NCBI RefSeq assembly: GCF_002163675.1
Contig: NZ_CP019334.1
Span: forward strand, 2,523,501-2,587,500
Direction: 5' to 3'
Source of the DNA: Polaribacter sp. SA4-12
GTDB taxonomy: Bacteria > Bacteroidota > Bacteroidia > Flavobacteriales > Flavobacteriaceae
DNA length: 64,000 nucleotides
The position numbers and the translations under genes are program-made. Positions 50,171 through 59,136 of this stretch are shown one piece after another (the first letter of the stretch is position 1; each line of letters opens with the position of its first letter). The notes below the pieces were generated by a model, which did not search any database, was not told the origin of the DNA, and worked only from the letters and a program-made list of their open reading frames with translations.

Positions 50171-50932
50171 TCAGTCTTCTTTATTTTTCTTTGAAACCCA
50201 ATAAATACCTCCAAAAATATGGTTTAAGAAGTTTTTGTCTTTATACGATTCTGGTTTATGACCTAAAGCTGTATAAAACGATCTTCCTCCTTCATAATCT
50301 TGATACCATGAAATAGGATGCAACTCTCCCATGCCTTTTAACGGAATGTCATTATAACCCGCAGTAAAATCATAAGAAGCTTCATCAACAGTCAATAGAA
50401 AATTTAGTTTATCTAAATTCATGTTTTTAAAGTTATACCATTCATCACTACGAAGCCATTTATTTGGCAGATGGCAGGTTGCTGGAAAATCATTATTCTC
50501 AACTTTTACAATTGCGGCTTGCAATTTTGGATGATTCACAAATTTCGCTCCAACAAGCCCATCAAACCAAGAATTATTGTTTTCACCATCTGCTGTTCCG
50601 TGAATACCAACAAAGCCTCCGCCTCTTTTCATAAATGCTTTTAAAGCAATCATATGCTTTGTCTTTAAAGAATCGGCATTGGCGTTCATAAATATTACTA
50701 CATCGTGTTTTGGTAATTTCGTTATAAGATCATTTGGCCTTTGTGTCCAATTAAATTTAAACTGATGTTCTTTTGCCATTTCTTCAAAAGCCTGAATAGC
50801 AACAGGTATAGTATTATAATGCCAATCATCATGTTGGGTAAACAATAAAACACTAAACTGATCTTGAGCCATGTTTTTTTGAGTAATTAAAATGGTTAGA
50901 AGTAGTAGTGCAAGTAATTTCGATTTTAACAT
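50171..50932 (-). CDS. ThuA domain protein, exported
   Basis: Protein of 253 residues with a signal peptide (about 1-22, ending NMAQ). It has a ThuA/trehalose-utilisation class I amidotransferase-like fold: SVLLFTQHDDWHYNTIP near 27-43, LPKHDVVIFMNANAD, FMKRGGGFVGIHGTAD near 100-115, and GGRSFYTALGHKPESYKD near the end. The family often occurs with sugar isomerases and oxidoreductases; the reaction is not known. It is 7 bases upstream of galM and 8 bases downstream of the broken isomerase-like gene. Confidence 0.87.
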   Translation of the reverse strand: MLKSKLLALLLLTILITQKNMAQDQFSVLLFTQHDDWHYNTIPVAIQAFEEMAKEHQFKFNWTQRPNDLITKLPKHDVVIFMNANADSLKTKHMIALKAFMKRGGGFVGIHGTADGENNNSWFDGLVGAKFVNHPKLQAAIVKVENNDFPATCHLPNKWLRSDEWYNFKNMNLDKLNFLLTVDEASYDFTAGYNDIPLKGMGELHPISWYQDYEGGRSFYTALGHKPESYKDKNFLNHIFGGIYWVSKKNKED

Positions 50933-50939
50933 AATTATT

Positions 50940-52219
50940 TTACTTTAAAAGTTGATAATATAAATATCCCCAAGCTAAACCAACACTTGTAATTGTTGGA
51001 TAGTTGTAATCTTCCACCTCTGCAATTACATATTTTAAACCTGCTTTTTCTGCTGATAAAAATATTTTATTAAAGTCTATTTTACCACTGTGCCCTAGTT
51101 CTTTATAATCTTTTACATGCCAACTTATAAATCGTTTTGGATACTTTTTAAAGTAAGTAACTGGGTTAATTTCAGCGACAACCATCCAATATAAATCTGA
51201 CTGAAAATAAACGAATTCTGGATTGGTATTCTTTAATAAAAAACTTCTCCATCAATTGATAAAAATTCGTCTTTATGATTGTGATAAACAAACTGTAAAC
51301 CTGCATCTTTACACATCTTACCAACCTTATTATAATAACTGGTGTACTTTTTTAAATCTTCTAAATTTTTGATGTTTTTGATATCATTATTAGATGTTGA
51401 AATGTATGCAACACCTGCCTTTTTATGATCCAAGATTGTTTTACGCCACCACTTCTCAATTTCTTTGTTGCTTTTATCAATTGGATTGTAAAAAGTCATA
51501 GAACCTAAAAAACGCATGCCGTTTTCTTCTACCAGTTCTTTAAATTTGGCAGGAGAATAATTGTAAAAAGAACCTTTTTTATATACAAACGTTTCTACAT
51601 AACTATAGCCCATTCTTCCCAATTGTTTCAAGGTTTTTTCTGGATTTTCTTCCATTAAATCTTTAACAGAAACTAACTGAATGCCAATATTTTTATCCTT
51701 CGGGTTTTGTTTGATGTATTTTATTCCCCACAACTCCTTGTCTAAACTATCTGTAGCTTTTAAAACCACTTCTGAACTACTTAAAAAATTAAAATTCACT
51801 GTAGAAATATGTTCTCCATTTAAATTTTCATCTTTCATAATCCAAAGATTATTTTCATAAAACGCTCCTTTACCTATAAAGCATTCATTTTTCTCATTAA
51901 TCCCTTTTGCTATAATTTTATCAGTTAAAGCATCATAAGAAATTAGTTCTACCAAAATAGTTTTCCATTCATTTTCCCTACTCTCAAAAACCTCGACTTG
52001 TAAACCATTTGTAAAACCAATTGTAGGTTTTACCACCATTTTAATCTTAGGATTTTTCCCTAAATCAACATCATTAATATTTTCTGCACCATACCAAGTA
52101 CCAATATATTTTGATAACTCTTGTAGTTGGTTTTTTGATTTATGCTGAGCATTTAAAACCAAACCTTGAAAAACAAAAATGCTTAATAAAAGAAATCGTA
52201 CTATTTTAGAATGTAACAT
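50940..52219 (-). pseudogene. Exported sugar phosphate isomerase/epimerase-like protein, frameshifted
   Basis: The first part (52219 to 51233, 328 residues) has a signal peptide (ending VLNAQ), an N-terminal beta-rich domain (about 30-175), and then the AP-endonuclease-2-like TIM barrel, with GLQFVYHNHKDEF near 310. It stops at IDGEVFY. The barrel continues in another frame from about 51240 to 50940: FVYFQSDLYWMV, PKRFISWHVKDYKE, KYVIAEVEDYNYP. A run of six A at 51238-51243 (plus strand) is the likely site; one added A restores the frame. A recent mutation, a phase-variable tract or a base-calling error are all possible. Confidence 0.85.
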
Positions 52220-52284
52220 TATTTTGAGTTTTAAATTCTGTAATAAGTGCTATAACCTTCAACTTATAAAGAAAAAAGAGTCTA

Positions 52285-53415
52285 TTAATTCTCCTTCTTC
52301 CAACTTGTTAATTCAAATATTTTATGAAAAATTTCTGTGTTTTCATATATTCCAGAAAAAGATTCAGAACCAGGACCAAAAGCAAACACAGGTATTAAAG
52401 TAGCCGAATGTCCTTTGGTTGAAAACGTTCCTGTAATTTCCTTATAATCATTATAAGCTGTACCATCTTCTTTTTTCTTTGGCGTAGACGCTAAAGTAAA
52501 TCCTCCTGTTTCATGATCTGCAGTTACGATAACCAATGTATTACCATCTTTCTCTGCAAAATCTAGTGCTTTACCTACAGCATCATCAAAATCGATCAAT
52601 TCAGATATCAAATAATCTGCATCATTATCATGACCTCCCCAATCTATTTGTGAACCTTCTACCATCATAAAAAAACTAGATTTAGCAGGATCCTTATTCA
52701 AAAATTTTATCCCTAATTCTGTTGCATTCGATAAAAAATCTCCACGATCTTTAGACACTGCATTCATGTGCTCTTCTGCTAATAAATAAGCGATTTTAGA
52801 ATGCTTTTTAATTTCTGTAAAACTCCCTAAAGCAGTAGTATCTACCTCAAATCCATTTACTTTTAATTCCTCTAATAAATTTTTTCCATCTTTTCTTTTA
52901 TTCAAAAAATGTCTTCCACCACCAGCTAAAAAGTCTACATCTGAAGTAACCAAATCTAAAGCAATATCTTCATATTGACCTCTATTTAAAACATGTGCAT
53001 AAAAACTTGCTGGAGTTGCGTGTTGTATTGCCGAGGTTGCAATTAATCCGGTTTTAACATGTTGTGGAGATAAAATTTCTATTAAAGTTTTTAGTTTCGT
53101 AGAGTCTACAGCAACACCAACTGCACCATTATACGTCTTTTGTCCAGTTGAAAATGCAGTTGCACCAGCAGCAGAATCTGTAATATCTTCTCTTGCAGAA
53201 GAGGTCCTAATAAGTCCAATTGACTTAAAACGTGCATAATTTGGTCTTGTTTTCTTGAAATAAAATGCTGAAGATACTTGAGATAATCCCGTACCGTCTG
53301 CAATTAAAAGAATAACATTTTTAGCCTTTGGCCTTACTTCTTCTTTAGTAATTTGTGGTTTACATGAGAATAATGTCATTAATAGAGCTATAAAAATAAT
53401 ACTTTTATAAGTCAT
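52285..53415 (-). CDS. Alkaline phosphatase, lipoprotein
   Basis: PhoA-family phosphatase of 376 residues with a lipoprotein signal (MTYKSIIFIALLMTLFSC). Metal and nucleophile sites are visible: NVILLIADGTGLSQ near 34-47, the Ser nucleophile in ITDSAAGATAFSTGQKT near 78-94, SQIDWGGHDNDADYL near 258-272, and VTADHETGGFTL near 302-313. It lies inside a carbohydrate operon between GH43 and the isomerase-like gene, unusual company for phosphate scavenging. Confidence 0.93.
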   Translation of the reverse strand: MTYKSIIFIALLMTLFSCKPQITKEEVRPKAKNVILLIADGTGLSQVSSAFYFKKTRPNYARFKSIGLIRTSSAREDITDSAAGATAFSTGQKTYNGAVGVAVDSTKLKTLIEILSPQHVKTGLIATSAIQHATPASFYAHVLNRGQYEDIALDLVTSDVDFLAGGGRHFLNKRKDGKNLLEELKVNGFEVDTTALGSFTEIKKHSKIAYLLAEEHMNAVSKDRGDFLSNATELGIKFLNKDPAKSSFFMMVEGSQIDWGGHDNDADYLISELIDFDDAVGKALDFAEKDGNTLVIVTADHETGGFTLASTPKKKEDGTAYNDYKEITGTFSTKGHSATLIPVFAFGPGSESFSGIYENTEIFHKIFELTSWKKEN

Positions 53416-53435
53416 GAATTCTATTTTTATTATTG

Positions 53436-55112
53436 TTAATATTTATTTGTATTCTTATTTTCAAACCAATGATAAACAGCTTTATTAATACTTTTTTCTC
53501 CTGATGAAGTTGTGTACATTCCGTAAATTGTACCTACAAAACCTCCAGCTATTTTTGTACTTAAAAAAGTAGCATCAACATTTTCATTTAAAGGAAGCCA
53601 ATCTTTATTATTTATTGAATAGAAAAAACTATAATATTTACCTTTAGCTTCAATTTTAAAAGATATTTTATCACTCTTATTAATTGATTTAAAAGCGATT
53701 TCTTCTGTTCCGTTTTCTGTTGATTTCAATAATTGAACAACAGGTTTATTGTCTTTTAAACTCTTACACAAGTAGTAATAATGGGTTTCATTTTGAAAAG
53801 CAATTAAACCTGCTTTTTCATTTTCTGAAACTGTATTAAAAGATAGGTTTGTTGTAACATTCCCAAATAAATGTTTTTGTCTATACCCAATAAAACTTGG
53901 GTTTGAAGTTCCTGAAGTAGTTTCTGGACGTGTATTTATGGTTAATTCTCCATTTAAAAGTGAATACCATTTTTCTTTTGGTGTTCTTAAAAAGAGCCAA
54001 TCAAAAGCTAAAGAATTAGCATTAAATTCATCTTTAAAATCCGCATTTCTAGATATTGTTTTAGTTGGGAATTTATCAATAGTAATTTTATAATTATCTT
54101 TTACAATATTTCCTTCTAAATCAAAAACGGGCCAATCATCTTTCCATTTTACTGGAACCATAAATGTTTCTCTTCCTGTATTAAAATGATTCTCATTATC
54201 ATAAGGTCTACATCCTAAAAATACGCCCCACCAATTCCCTAAATTATCTTCAATAATATCTCCATGTCCCGTTGAGGTAAATGGATTTTTTCTATTATCA
54301 CTTAAATTTCGTTGTGTTAAAATCGGATTATTTTCATAACTTTTATAAGGCCCAAAAATATTTTTACTCCTAAAAACTACTTCAGAATGATCTTCTGCTG
54401 TACCACCTTCTGCCGCCATTAAATAATAAAATCCATTTCTGTTATAAATATGTGGCCCTTCAATCCAAATTGGTTTATCTTCTGGATTTGCGCCCTTATT
54501 TATAATTATTTTTGATTCTCCAATTGTATTTAGACTCTCTACATCTAACTCAATAATTTTAATAGATCTGTGTCCATCATATTCTGGCGTATTATTAGGA
54601 GGATTACTATTAAAAACAACATACGTTTTTCCATTTTCATCAAAAAACATTGAAGGATCTATCCCCTCTACTTTTGGCAACCATGTTGGATTAGACCAAG
54701 GTCCTGCAGGATTAGTAGCAGAAATAATAAAATTGTTTTTACCACCAACAATCGTGTTAATAATATAAAACATTCCATTATGATAAGAAATTGCAGGGGC
54801 AAAAACGCCTCTAGAAACCTCTAAACCTTCTAAGTTTAATTGCTCTGGTCTGTCTAAAGCATTTCCTATTTGTTTCCAGTTTACTAAATCATCACTTTTA
54901 AAAACAGGAATTCCTGGAAAATATGCAAAAGTTGAGTTTATAAGATAATAACTGTTATCTACTTTACAAATACTTGGGTCAGGATAAAATCCTTTCAAAA
55001 TAGGATTTAAAAATGTGGTTTCTATTACTTGTTTTATGTCTTTATTTTCCTTTTTAGTTGAACAACTTAGAATAAAGGCACTAATAAATACGGCTATAAA
55101 AAATTTCTTCAT
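53436..55112 (-). CDS. Glycoside hydrolase family 43 with C-terminal beta-sandwich, lipoprotein
   Basis: Beta-xylosidase/arabinofuranosidase-type enzyme of 558 residues (lipoprotein signal MKKFFIAVFISAFILSC). The GH43 propeller covers about 30-345: base Asp in GFYPDPSICKVDNSYYL, second Asp in EGIDPSMFFDENGKTYVVF, acid Glu in IEGPHIYNRNGFYYLMAAEG. A beta-sandwich like the XynB C-terminal/DUF1349 domain covers about 355-545 (FIGYRQKHLFGNVTTNL). It starts 3 bases after the upstream GH10 stop, clearly co-transcribed, and probably trims xylo-oligosaccharides in the periplasm. Confidence 0.93.
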   Translation of the reverse strand: MKKFFIAVFISAFILSCSTKKENKDIKQVIETTFLNPILKGFYPDPSICKVDNSYYLINSTFAYFPGIPVFKSDDLVNWKQIGNALDRPEQLNLEGLEVSRGVFAPAISYHNGMFYIINTIVGGKNNFIISATNPAGPWSNPTWLPKVEGIDPSMFFDENGKTYVVFNSNPPNNTPEYDGHRSIKIIELDVESLNTIGESKIIINKGANPEDKPIWIEGPHIYNRNGFYYLMAAEGGTAEDHSEVVFRSKNIFGPYKSYENNPILTQRNLSDNRKNPFTSTGHGDIIEDNLGNWWGVFLGCRPYDNENHFNTGRETFMVPVKWKDDWPVFDLEGNIVKDNYKITIDKFPTKTISRNADFKDEFNANSLAFDWLFLRTPKEKWYSLLNGELTINTRPETTSGTSNPSFIGYRQKHLFGNVTTNLSFNTVSENEKAGLIAFQNETHYYYLCKSLKDNKPVVQLLKSTENGTEEIAFKSINKSDKISFKIEAKGKYYSFFYSINNKDWLPLNENVDATFLSTKIAGGFVGTIYGMYTTSSGEKSINKAVYHWFENKNTNKY

Positions 55113-55115
55113 TAC

Positions 55116-56207
55116 TTAATTTTTTTCTTTTAATCCTTCTAAAAATCCAAAATATGCAGGTTTAGGCTCAAGCTGTTCATCAAAAATAGTTGGCCAATCA
55201 TTTATATTAAAAAACCCTTTAATCCATGTATCTCTATCAGTAAAGTCCCAAAAAGTAATTCCGTATTGTTGTTCTTTTGGCACTATCGTTTTATACATTT
55301 TAACAATGCTTTTATATTTCTTGGCTTGCTCTTGTTTCATTTCGTCAGTTAGTTTTTCATAAACTTGTATACCACCTCTTCTAGTGTCATCGTGTTTATT
55401 AAAAATAATATCTAACTCTGAAATATGAATTTGTAAACCTGTTTTTACTGCTTTTTTTAATGAATTTGCAATTACTTCATTTGGAGTATCCATTCTAATA
55501 TGCATTTGAAAACCTAATCCAGATATAGGAACTCCTTTTGCCTGTAATTCTTTAATCATTTTAAGAGTACTATTCAGTTTTAACGTATCTCTTTCAATAT
55601 TAAAATCATTATAAAACAAAATAGCTTCTGGGTCTGCTTCATGCGCATATTGAAATGCTTTTGCTATATAATCTTTACCTAATGCGTTGTACCACATTGT
55701 TTTTCTAACGTTACCTCCATGAGATTCTAAACCTTCATTAACGACATCCCAAGCAGCAACTTTTCCTTTATATCTTGTTACATACTTTGTAATGTATTCT
55801 TTCATAAAAGTACCTAACCACAAACTATCTTTAGCTGCTTTTTCTTTAACCCAATTAGGAGTAGAACTATGCCAAATTAAATTATGTCCAAATAATCTTT
55901 GATTGTTTTTATGTGCATAACCAACAATGCTATCTATTATTCCCCATGAATAAACACCTTCTTTAGGCGTTATATTATTCATCTTCATATCACTTGCTGA
56001 AGTAATGCTATTAAAATTACTTATCTGTAATTTTTGTAGCTTCTCATCTTTAGATAACGTTTTTATTTTAATTGCTGTTCCTATAGGGAAATCTGCATGC
56101 TCTTTTAATCCTTTTAGTTTTTCTTTTTTATCACTACCGTTACAAGAAAGTAATAAAGAAACTATTGTAATTATAAAGATTGAGTTAAAGTATTTACTGT
56201 AATTCAT
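55116..56207 (-). CDS. Endo-1,4-beta-xylanase, GH10, lipoprotein
   Basis: Xylanase of 363 residues with a lipoprotein signal ending LLLSC. The GH10 barrel covers about 35-360: LFGHNLIWHSSTPNWV near 100-115, acid/base Glu in WDVVNEGLESHGG near 155-167, nucleophile Glu in HISELDIIFNKHDD near 258-271, and YGITFWDFTDRDTWIKGF near 320. No extra domain is present, unlike the neighbouring xylanase. It begins a new transcript after a strong terminator. Confidence 0.95.
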   Translation of the reverse strand: MNYSKYFNSIFIITIVSLLLSCNGSDKKEKLKGLKEHADFPIGTAIKIKTLSKDEKLQKLQISNFNSITSASDMKMNNITPKEGVYSWGIIDSIVGYAHKNNQRLFGHNLIWHSSTPNWVKEKAAKDSLWLGTFMKEYITKYVTRYKGKVAAWDVVNEGLESHGGNVRKTMWYNALGKDYIAKAFQYAHEADPEAILFYNDFNIERDTLKLNSTLKMIKELQAKGVPISGLGFQMHIRMDTPNEVIANSLKKAVKTGLQIHISELDIIFNKHDDTRRGGIQVYEKLTDEMKQEQAKKYKSIVKMYKTIVPKEQQYGITFWDFTDRDTWIKGFFNINDWPTIFDEQLEPKPAYFGFLEGLKEKN

Positions 56208-56247
56208 TTTATAATATTTAAAATATTAACTAATTATTTTTCACAAA

Positions 56248-56287
56248 AAAACAGTTAAATTTATAAGTATATATATTTAACTGTTTT
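56248..56287 (-). terminator. Intrinsic terminator between two GH10 genes
   Basis: AAAACAGTTAAAT and ATTTAACTGTTTT pair perfectly (13 bp) around a 14-base AT loop, followed by a T-run on the minus strand. It lies 35 bases after the stop of the 455-residue GH10 gene. Confidence 0.8.
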
Positions 56288-56322
56288 CTAATTCAAAACT
56301 TCATTTAACAACTATTATTCAC

Positions 56323-57690
56323 TTATTGTAATCCTTCTAAGAATCCATCATAAGCTTTCTTTTTATTGTAATCATCATCATACATTAGTGGCCAATCTGC
56401 ATGACCCCAAAAATCTAACAACCACGATTCATTATCTTTTAAACCCCAAACAGTTAATGCATACTTATTATCTAATGGAATTGAGTTATAAATTTGAACA
56501 ACTTCTTTAAACTTTGCTTTTTGTGCATCTGCTCTTTGAGAAGTTAAACTTGTTTGATCGTTATTAGGATTTGCTCTAATATCTAACTCAGCAAAATGTA
56601 ATTTTAAACCTCTAGACACAGTACCATTTGCTACTGCCTGAATATTAGATTTTGATGGACCATTATATGAAATGTGCATTTGTGCACCAACTCCGTCAAT
56701 TAAATCTCCTAAATCATCTACTATTTTAAACATTGCTGCTCTTTTACCAGAACTAGATGCCATATTATAATCGTTATAAAACAATAAACAATCAGGATCT
56801 GCGTCTCTTGCCCATTGAAAACATTTTTTAATGTAATCATCTCCCATTTTTTGTTTAAAAACAGAATTTCTTAAAGGGTTTCCACTACCATCGTCGATTG
56901 CTTCGTTTACAACATCCCAAGATCCAATTTTACCTTTATACCTTGTTACGGTTGTTGTTATATAATCTTTAACCATCGCTTCAAATTCTGAATCAGTACC
57001 AGTAAAATCATTTACCCAATCTGGAGTTGCATTGTGCCAAATTAGCGCATGACCATGGACATTAATTCCATTATTAACTCCAAAATTCACAATAGCATCT
57101 GCAGCAGTAAAATCGTAATTACCTTGAGAAGGGTACATTACATTCATTTTCATTTCGTATTCTGATGTAATACTAGAAAAATCACTTTTTAAAACCTCTA
57201 CATGTTTACCACCAGCGTTTACTCTAGAAGATCTAGTAATATTACCAACAAAAAACGTTGTTGCAGCATCTTTTAATGCAGAAGTACTAGTTGACCCGCA
57301 ATTTCCGTTAGGGCAAATTCCACCAGCTGAATTATCTACAACTACAGTTTTACTATCTACTGTTAAACCTGCGGCATTACTAACTAACAATCTTACAGAA
57401 AATGTACCATCAGTATCAAATCTTACTTCTTCTATTCCTGGTAAGTCTTGTACTAAACCATCTCCTTGTCCAAAATCCCATTCACTTATAAAGTCTCCAA
57501 TTCCTGAAGTTTTGTTATCTAACAACAAAACATTTGGATCTGATGGAGAAATTGACATCTCAAAAGTTGCTTGAACTCTTGTTGGTGGAATAATTATCGG
57601 TCCATCATTATCAGAGTCTCCATCACACGAAAGTGTTAATAATAGTATTGGTAAGACTTTTAAAATATTGAATATATTTTTAATTTTCAT
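56323..57690 (-). CDS. Endo-1,4-beta-xylanase, GH10, with N-terminal PKD-like domain
   Basis: Xylanase of 455 residues with a lipoprotein signal (ILLLTLSC). A PKD-like immunoglobulin domain (about 38-118; ISEWDFGQGDG) leads, through a short linker with two Cys (CPNGNC), to a GH10 barrel (about 140-452). The acid/base Glu is in WDVVNEAIDDGSG and the nucleophile Glu in HFAELDIRANPNND; GHALIWHNATPDWVND is conserved. The PKD domain matches the one in the upstream CBM lipoprotein, and both are likely displayed on the cell surface as first-attack components. Confidence 0.93.
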   Translation of the reverse strand: MKIKNIFNILKVLPILLLTLSCDGDSDNDGPIIIPPTRVQATFEMSISPSDPNVLLLDNKTSGIGDFISEWDFGQGDGLVQDLPGIEEVRFDTDGTFSVRLLVSNAAGLTVDSKTVVVDNSAGGICPNGNCGSTSTSALKDAATTFFVGNITRSSRVNAGGKHVEVLKSDFSSITSEYEMKMNVMYPSQGNYDFTAADAIVNFGVNNGINVHGHALIWHNATPDWVNDFTGTDSEFEAMVKDYITTTVTRYKGKIGSWDVVNEAIDDGSGNPLRNSVFKQKMGDDYIKKCFQWARDADPDCLLFYNDYNMASSSGKRAAMFKIVDDLGDLIDGVGAQMHISYNGPSKSNIQAVANGTVSRGLKLHFAELDIRANPNNDQTSLTSQRADAQKAKFKEVVQIYNSIPLDNKYALTVWGLKDNESWLLDFWGHADWPLMYDDDYNKKKAYDGFLEGLQ

Positions 57691-57704
57691 TTATATCTCT
57701 TTTT

Positions 57705-58973
57705 TTAGTTTTTAACAACTTTTACGTTATCAATTATAAAATTACCTTTTAATTTACCCATATCTAATGCCAAAGATGTTATATCTGAATTAGCAGTAAA
57801 TTCCCAAGAATATTTAGACCAAGTTGCAGTAGCTTCATAACCACCTGCATATTGTTCTGTACCTCCTGCACCAGGATTTGTAGAATATCTAATATTTGCA
57901 GTACCTTTAATCCATACAGAAGCTGTATAAGAATCTCCACTTACTGTATCAAAACCATCACTTACAAATTGTGTTTCCCATTCATTACCATCTGCAGCAT
58001 TATTTACTCTTACTGCTCTAGAACCACTTACAACATCTGTAACTTCTTCACTAAAATTATCTGGTCCGTTGTTTTTACCCCAATTTGTAAAATCACTTCC
58101 AGTTCCTTCTTCAAAACTACCGTTTAACAATTCACTATCATTAGAAGGAGCAGGTAAAGCACTAGTACCTTCTACTAACTCTACTCCGTCAATTACAAAA
58201 TTCCCTTTTGATTTCCCCATATCTAATGCAACAGTAGTTGTACTAGAATTTGCTGTTATTGTCCAAGAATGTTGTTGCCAATCTGCAGTAGCTGTAAAAT
58301 TTGGTCCATATTGTTCAGTTCCTCCAGAACCTGGATTTGTAGAAAAACGAATTACATTTGAATCTCCACCTTTCATCCAAACTGAAATAGTATACTCTAC
58401 ACCATTTGTTGTTGGGGCAGCAGCACTTACTAATTGTGTATCCCATTCATTACCTTCTGCACCATTATTTACCACAATCGCTCTTACACTAATATTACCA
58501 TCTGTAGATTCAGTCATATTATCAGCACCATTGTTTAAACCCCAACTTGTAAACTCGTTTCCTGTTCCGTCTGCAAAATATGCGTTCTCGATTAAGTTTT
58601 CTGGATTGATTAAAAAACGATCATCTGTTGGTGGTGGTAAAACTACTGTAACTGCTTGTGAAGTTTGTAAGTAACCTTCGTCTCCTAACATTGTTAATGT
58701 TACAATTTTTACACCATTAGAATCGTATTTATATTCTACGGTTCCTGGTTTATCAGCCGCAACTTTTTTTCCAGCTACGTCAAACTCAAAATAACTATAA
58801 AACTCTTCTTTATTTGGAGTTGTATTTTCAAAAACAATTACACTTGAATCTTCTTCAGAAACTGTTGTTGTAAATGTTGGTTGATTTAGTTCTGGTAATT
58901 TATTATCTTCTTCACAAGAAGTAAAAGCTGTTACCAATAATAAAAGGCTTAAAAGTTTAGTAATTTTCATCAT
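57705..58973 (-). CDS. Surface glycan-binding lipoprotein with PKD-like domain and two CBM4/9-like modules
   Basis: Non-catalytic protein of 422 residues with lipoprotein signal (LLVTAFTSC). A PKD-like domain (about 28-112) is followed by two tandem carbohydrate-binding modules, about 126-272 and 280-420. They are near copies: each has F-TSWG/FTNWG-LNNG or KNNG, NEWDTQLVS/NEWETQFVS, a YT-SVW-KG strand, RFSTNPGSGGTEQY/RYSTNPGAGGTEQY and ALDMGK-KGNF-ID. The fold resembles CBM4/CBM9. It sits where a PUL keeps its surface glycan-binding protein, 14 bases upstream of a GH10 gene. A second in-frame ATG follows the first directly. Confidence 0.85.
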   Translation of the reverse strand: MMKITKLLSLLLLVTAFTSCEEDNKLPELNQPTFTTTVSEEDSSVIVFENTTPNKEEFYSYFEFDVAGKKVAADKPGTVEYKYDSNGVKIVTLTMLGDEGYLQTSQAVTVVLPPPTDDRFLINPENLIENAYFADGTGNEFTSWGLNNGADNMTESTDGNISVRAIVVNNGAEGNEWDTQLVSAAAPTTNGVEYTISVWMKGGDSNVIRFSTNPGSGGTEQYGPNFTATADWQQHSWTITANSSTTTVALDMGKSKGNFVIDGVELVEGTSALPAPSNDSELLNGSFEEGTGSDFTNWGKNNGPDNFSEEVTDVVSGSRAVRVNNAADGNEWETQFVSDGFDTVSGDSYTASVWIKGTANIRYSTNPGAGGTEQYAGGYEATATWSKYSWEFTANSDITSLALDMGKLKGNFIIDNVKVVKN

Positions 58974-59044
58974 TATTTATAATTTATTAAAAAATTCATT
59001 ATTTAGAACTCTAAACTATAAATAGCATCTTGTTTAAAACATAA

Positions 59045-59080
59045 AAAATGATGCATTTGGTAAAAAAAATACATCATTTT
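59045..59080 (-). terminator. Probable terminator after the VCBS gene
   Basis: AAAATGATG and CATCATTTT pair around an 18-base loop and T-rich bases follow on the minus strand. The long loop makes it weaker than the other hairpins. It separates the VCBS gene from the CBM lipoprotein gene. Confidence 0.5.
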
Positions 59081-59136
59081 GGGTTATTTATAGCATTCGC
59101 CTCGATTAATTAGAAATCATAAAAATAAAGTTGAAA

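Noticed and set aside
50940..51185. 81-codon minus-strand frame as a separate small gene
   Set aside because: It is the C-terminal end of the isomerase-like barrel and has coding similarity extending upstream of its Met, so it is part of the frameshifted gene.
58069..58674. 201-codon plus-strand frame opposite the CBM lipoprotein gene
   Set aside because: It is the antisense shadow of a strongly supported gene with signal peptide and repeated modules; its own translation has no recognisable domain and an unusual composition (rich in Pro, Ser, Val).
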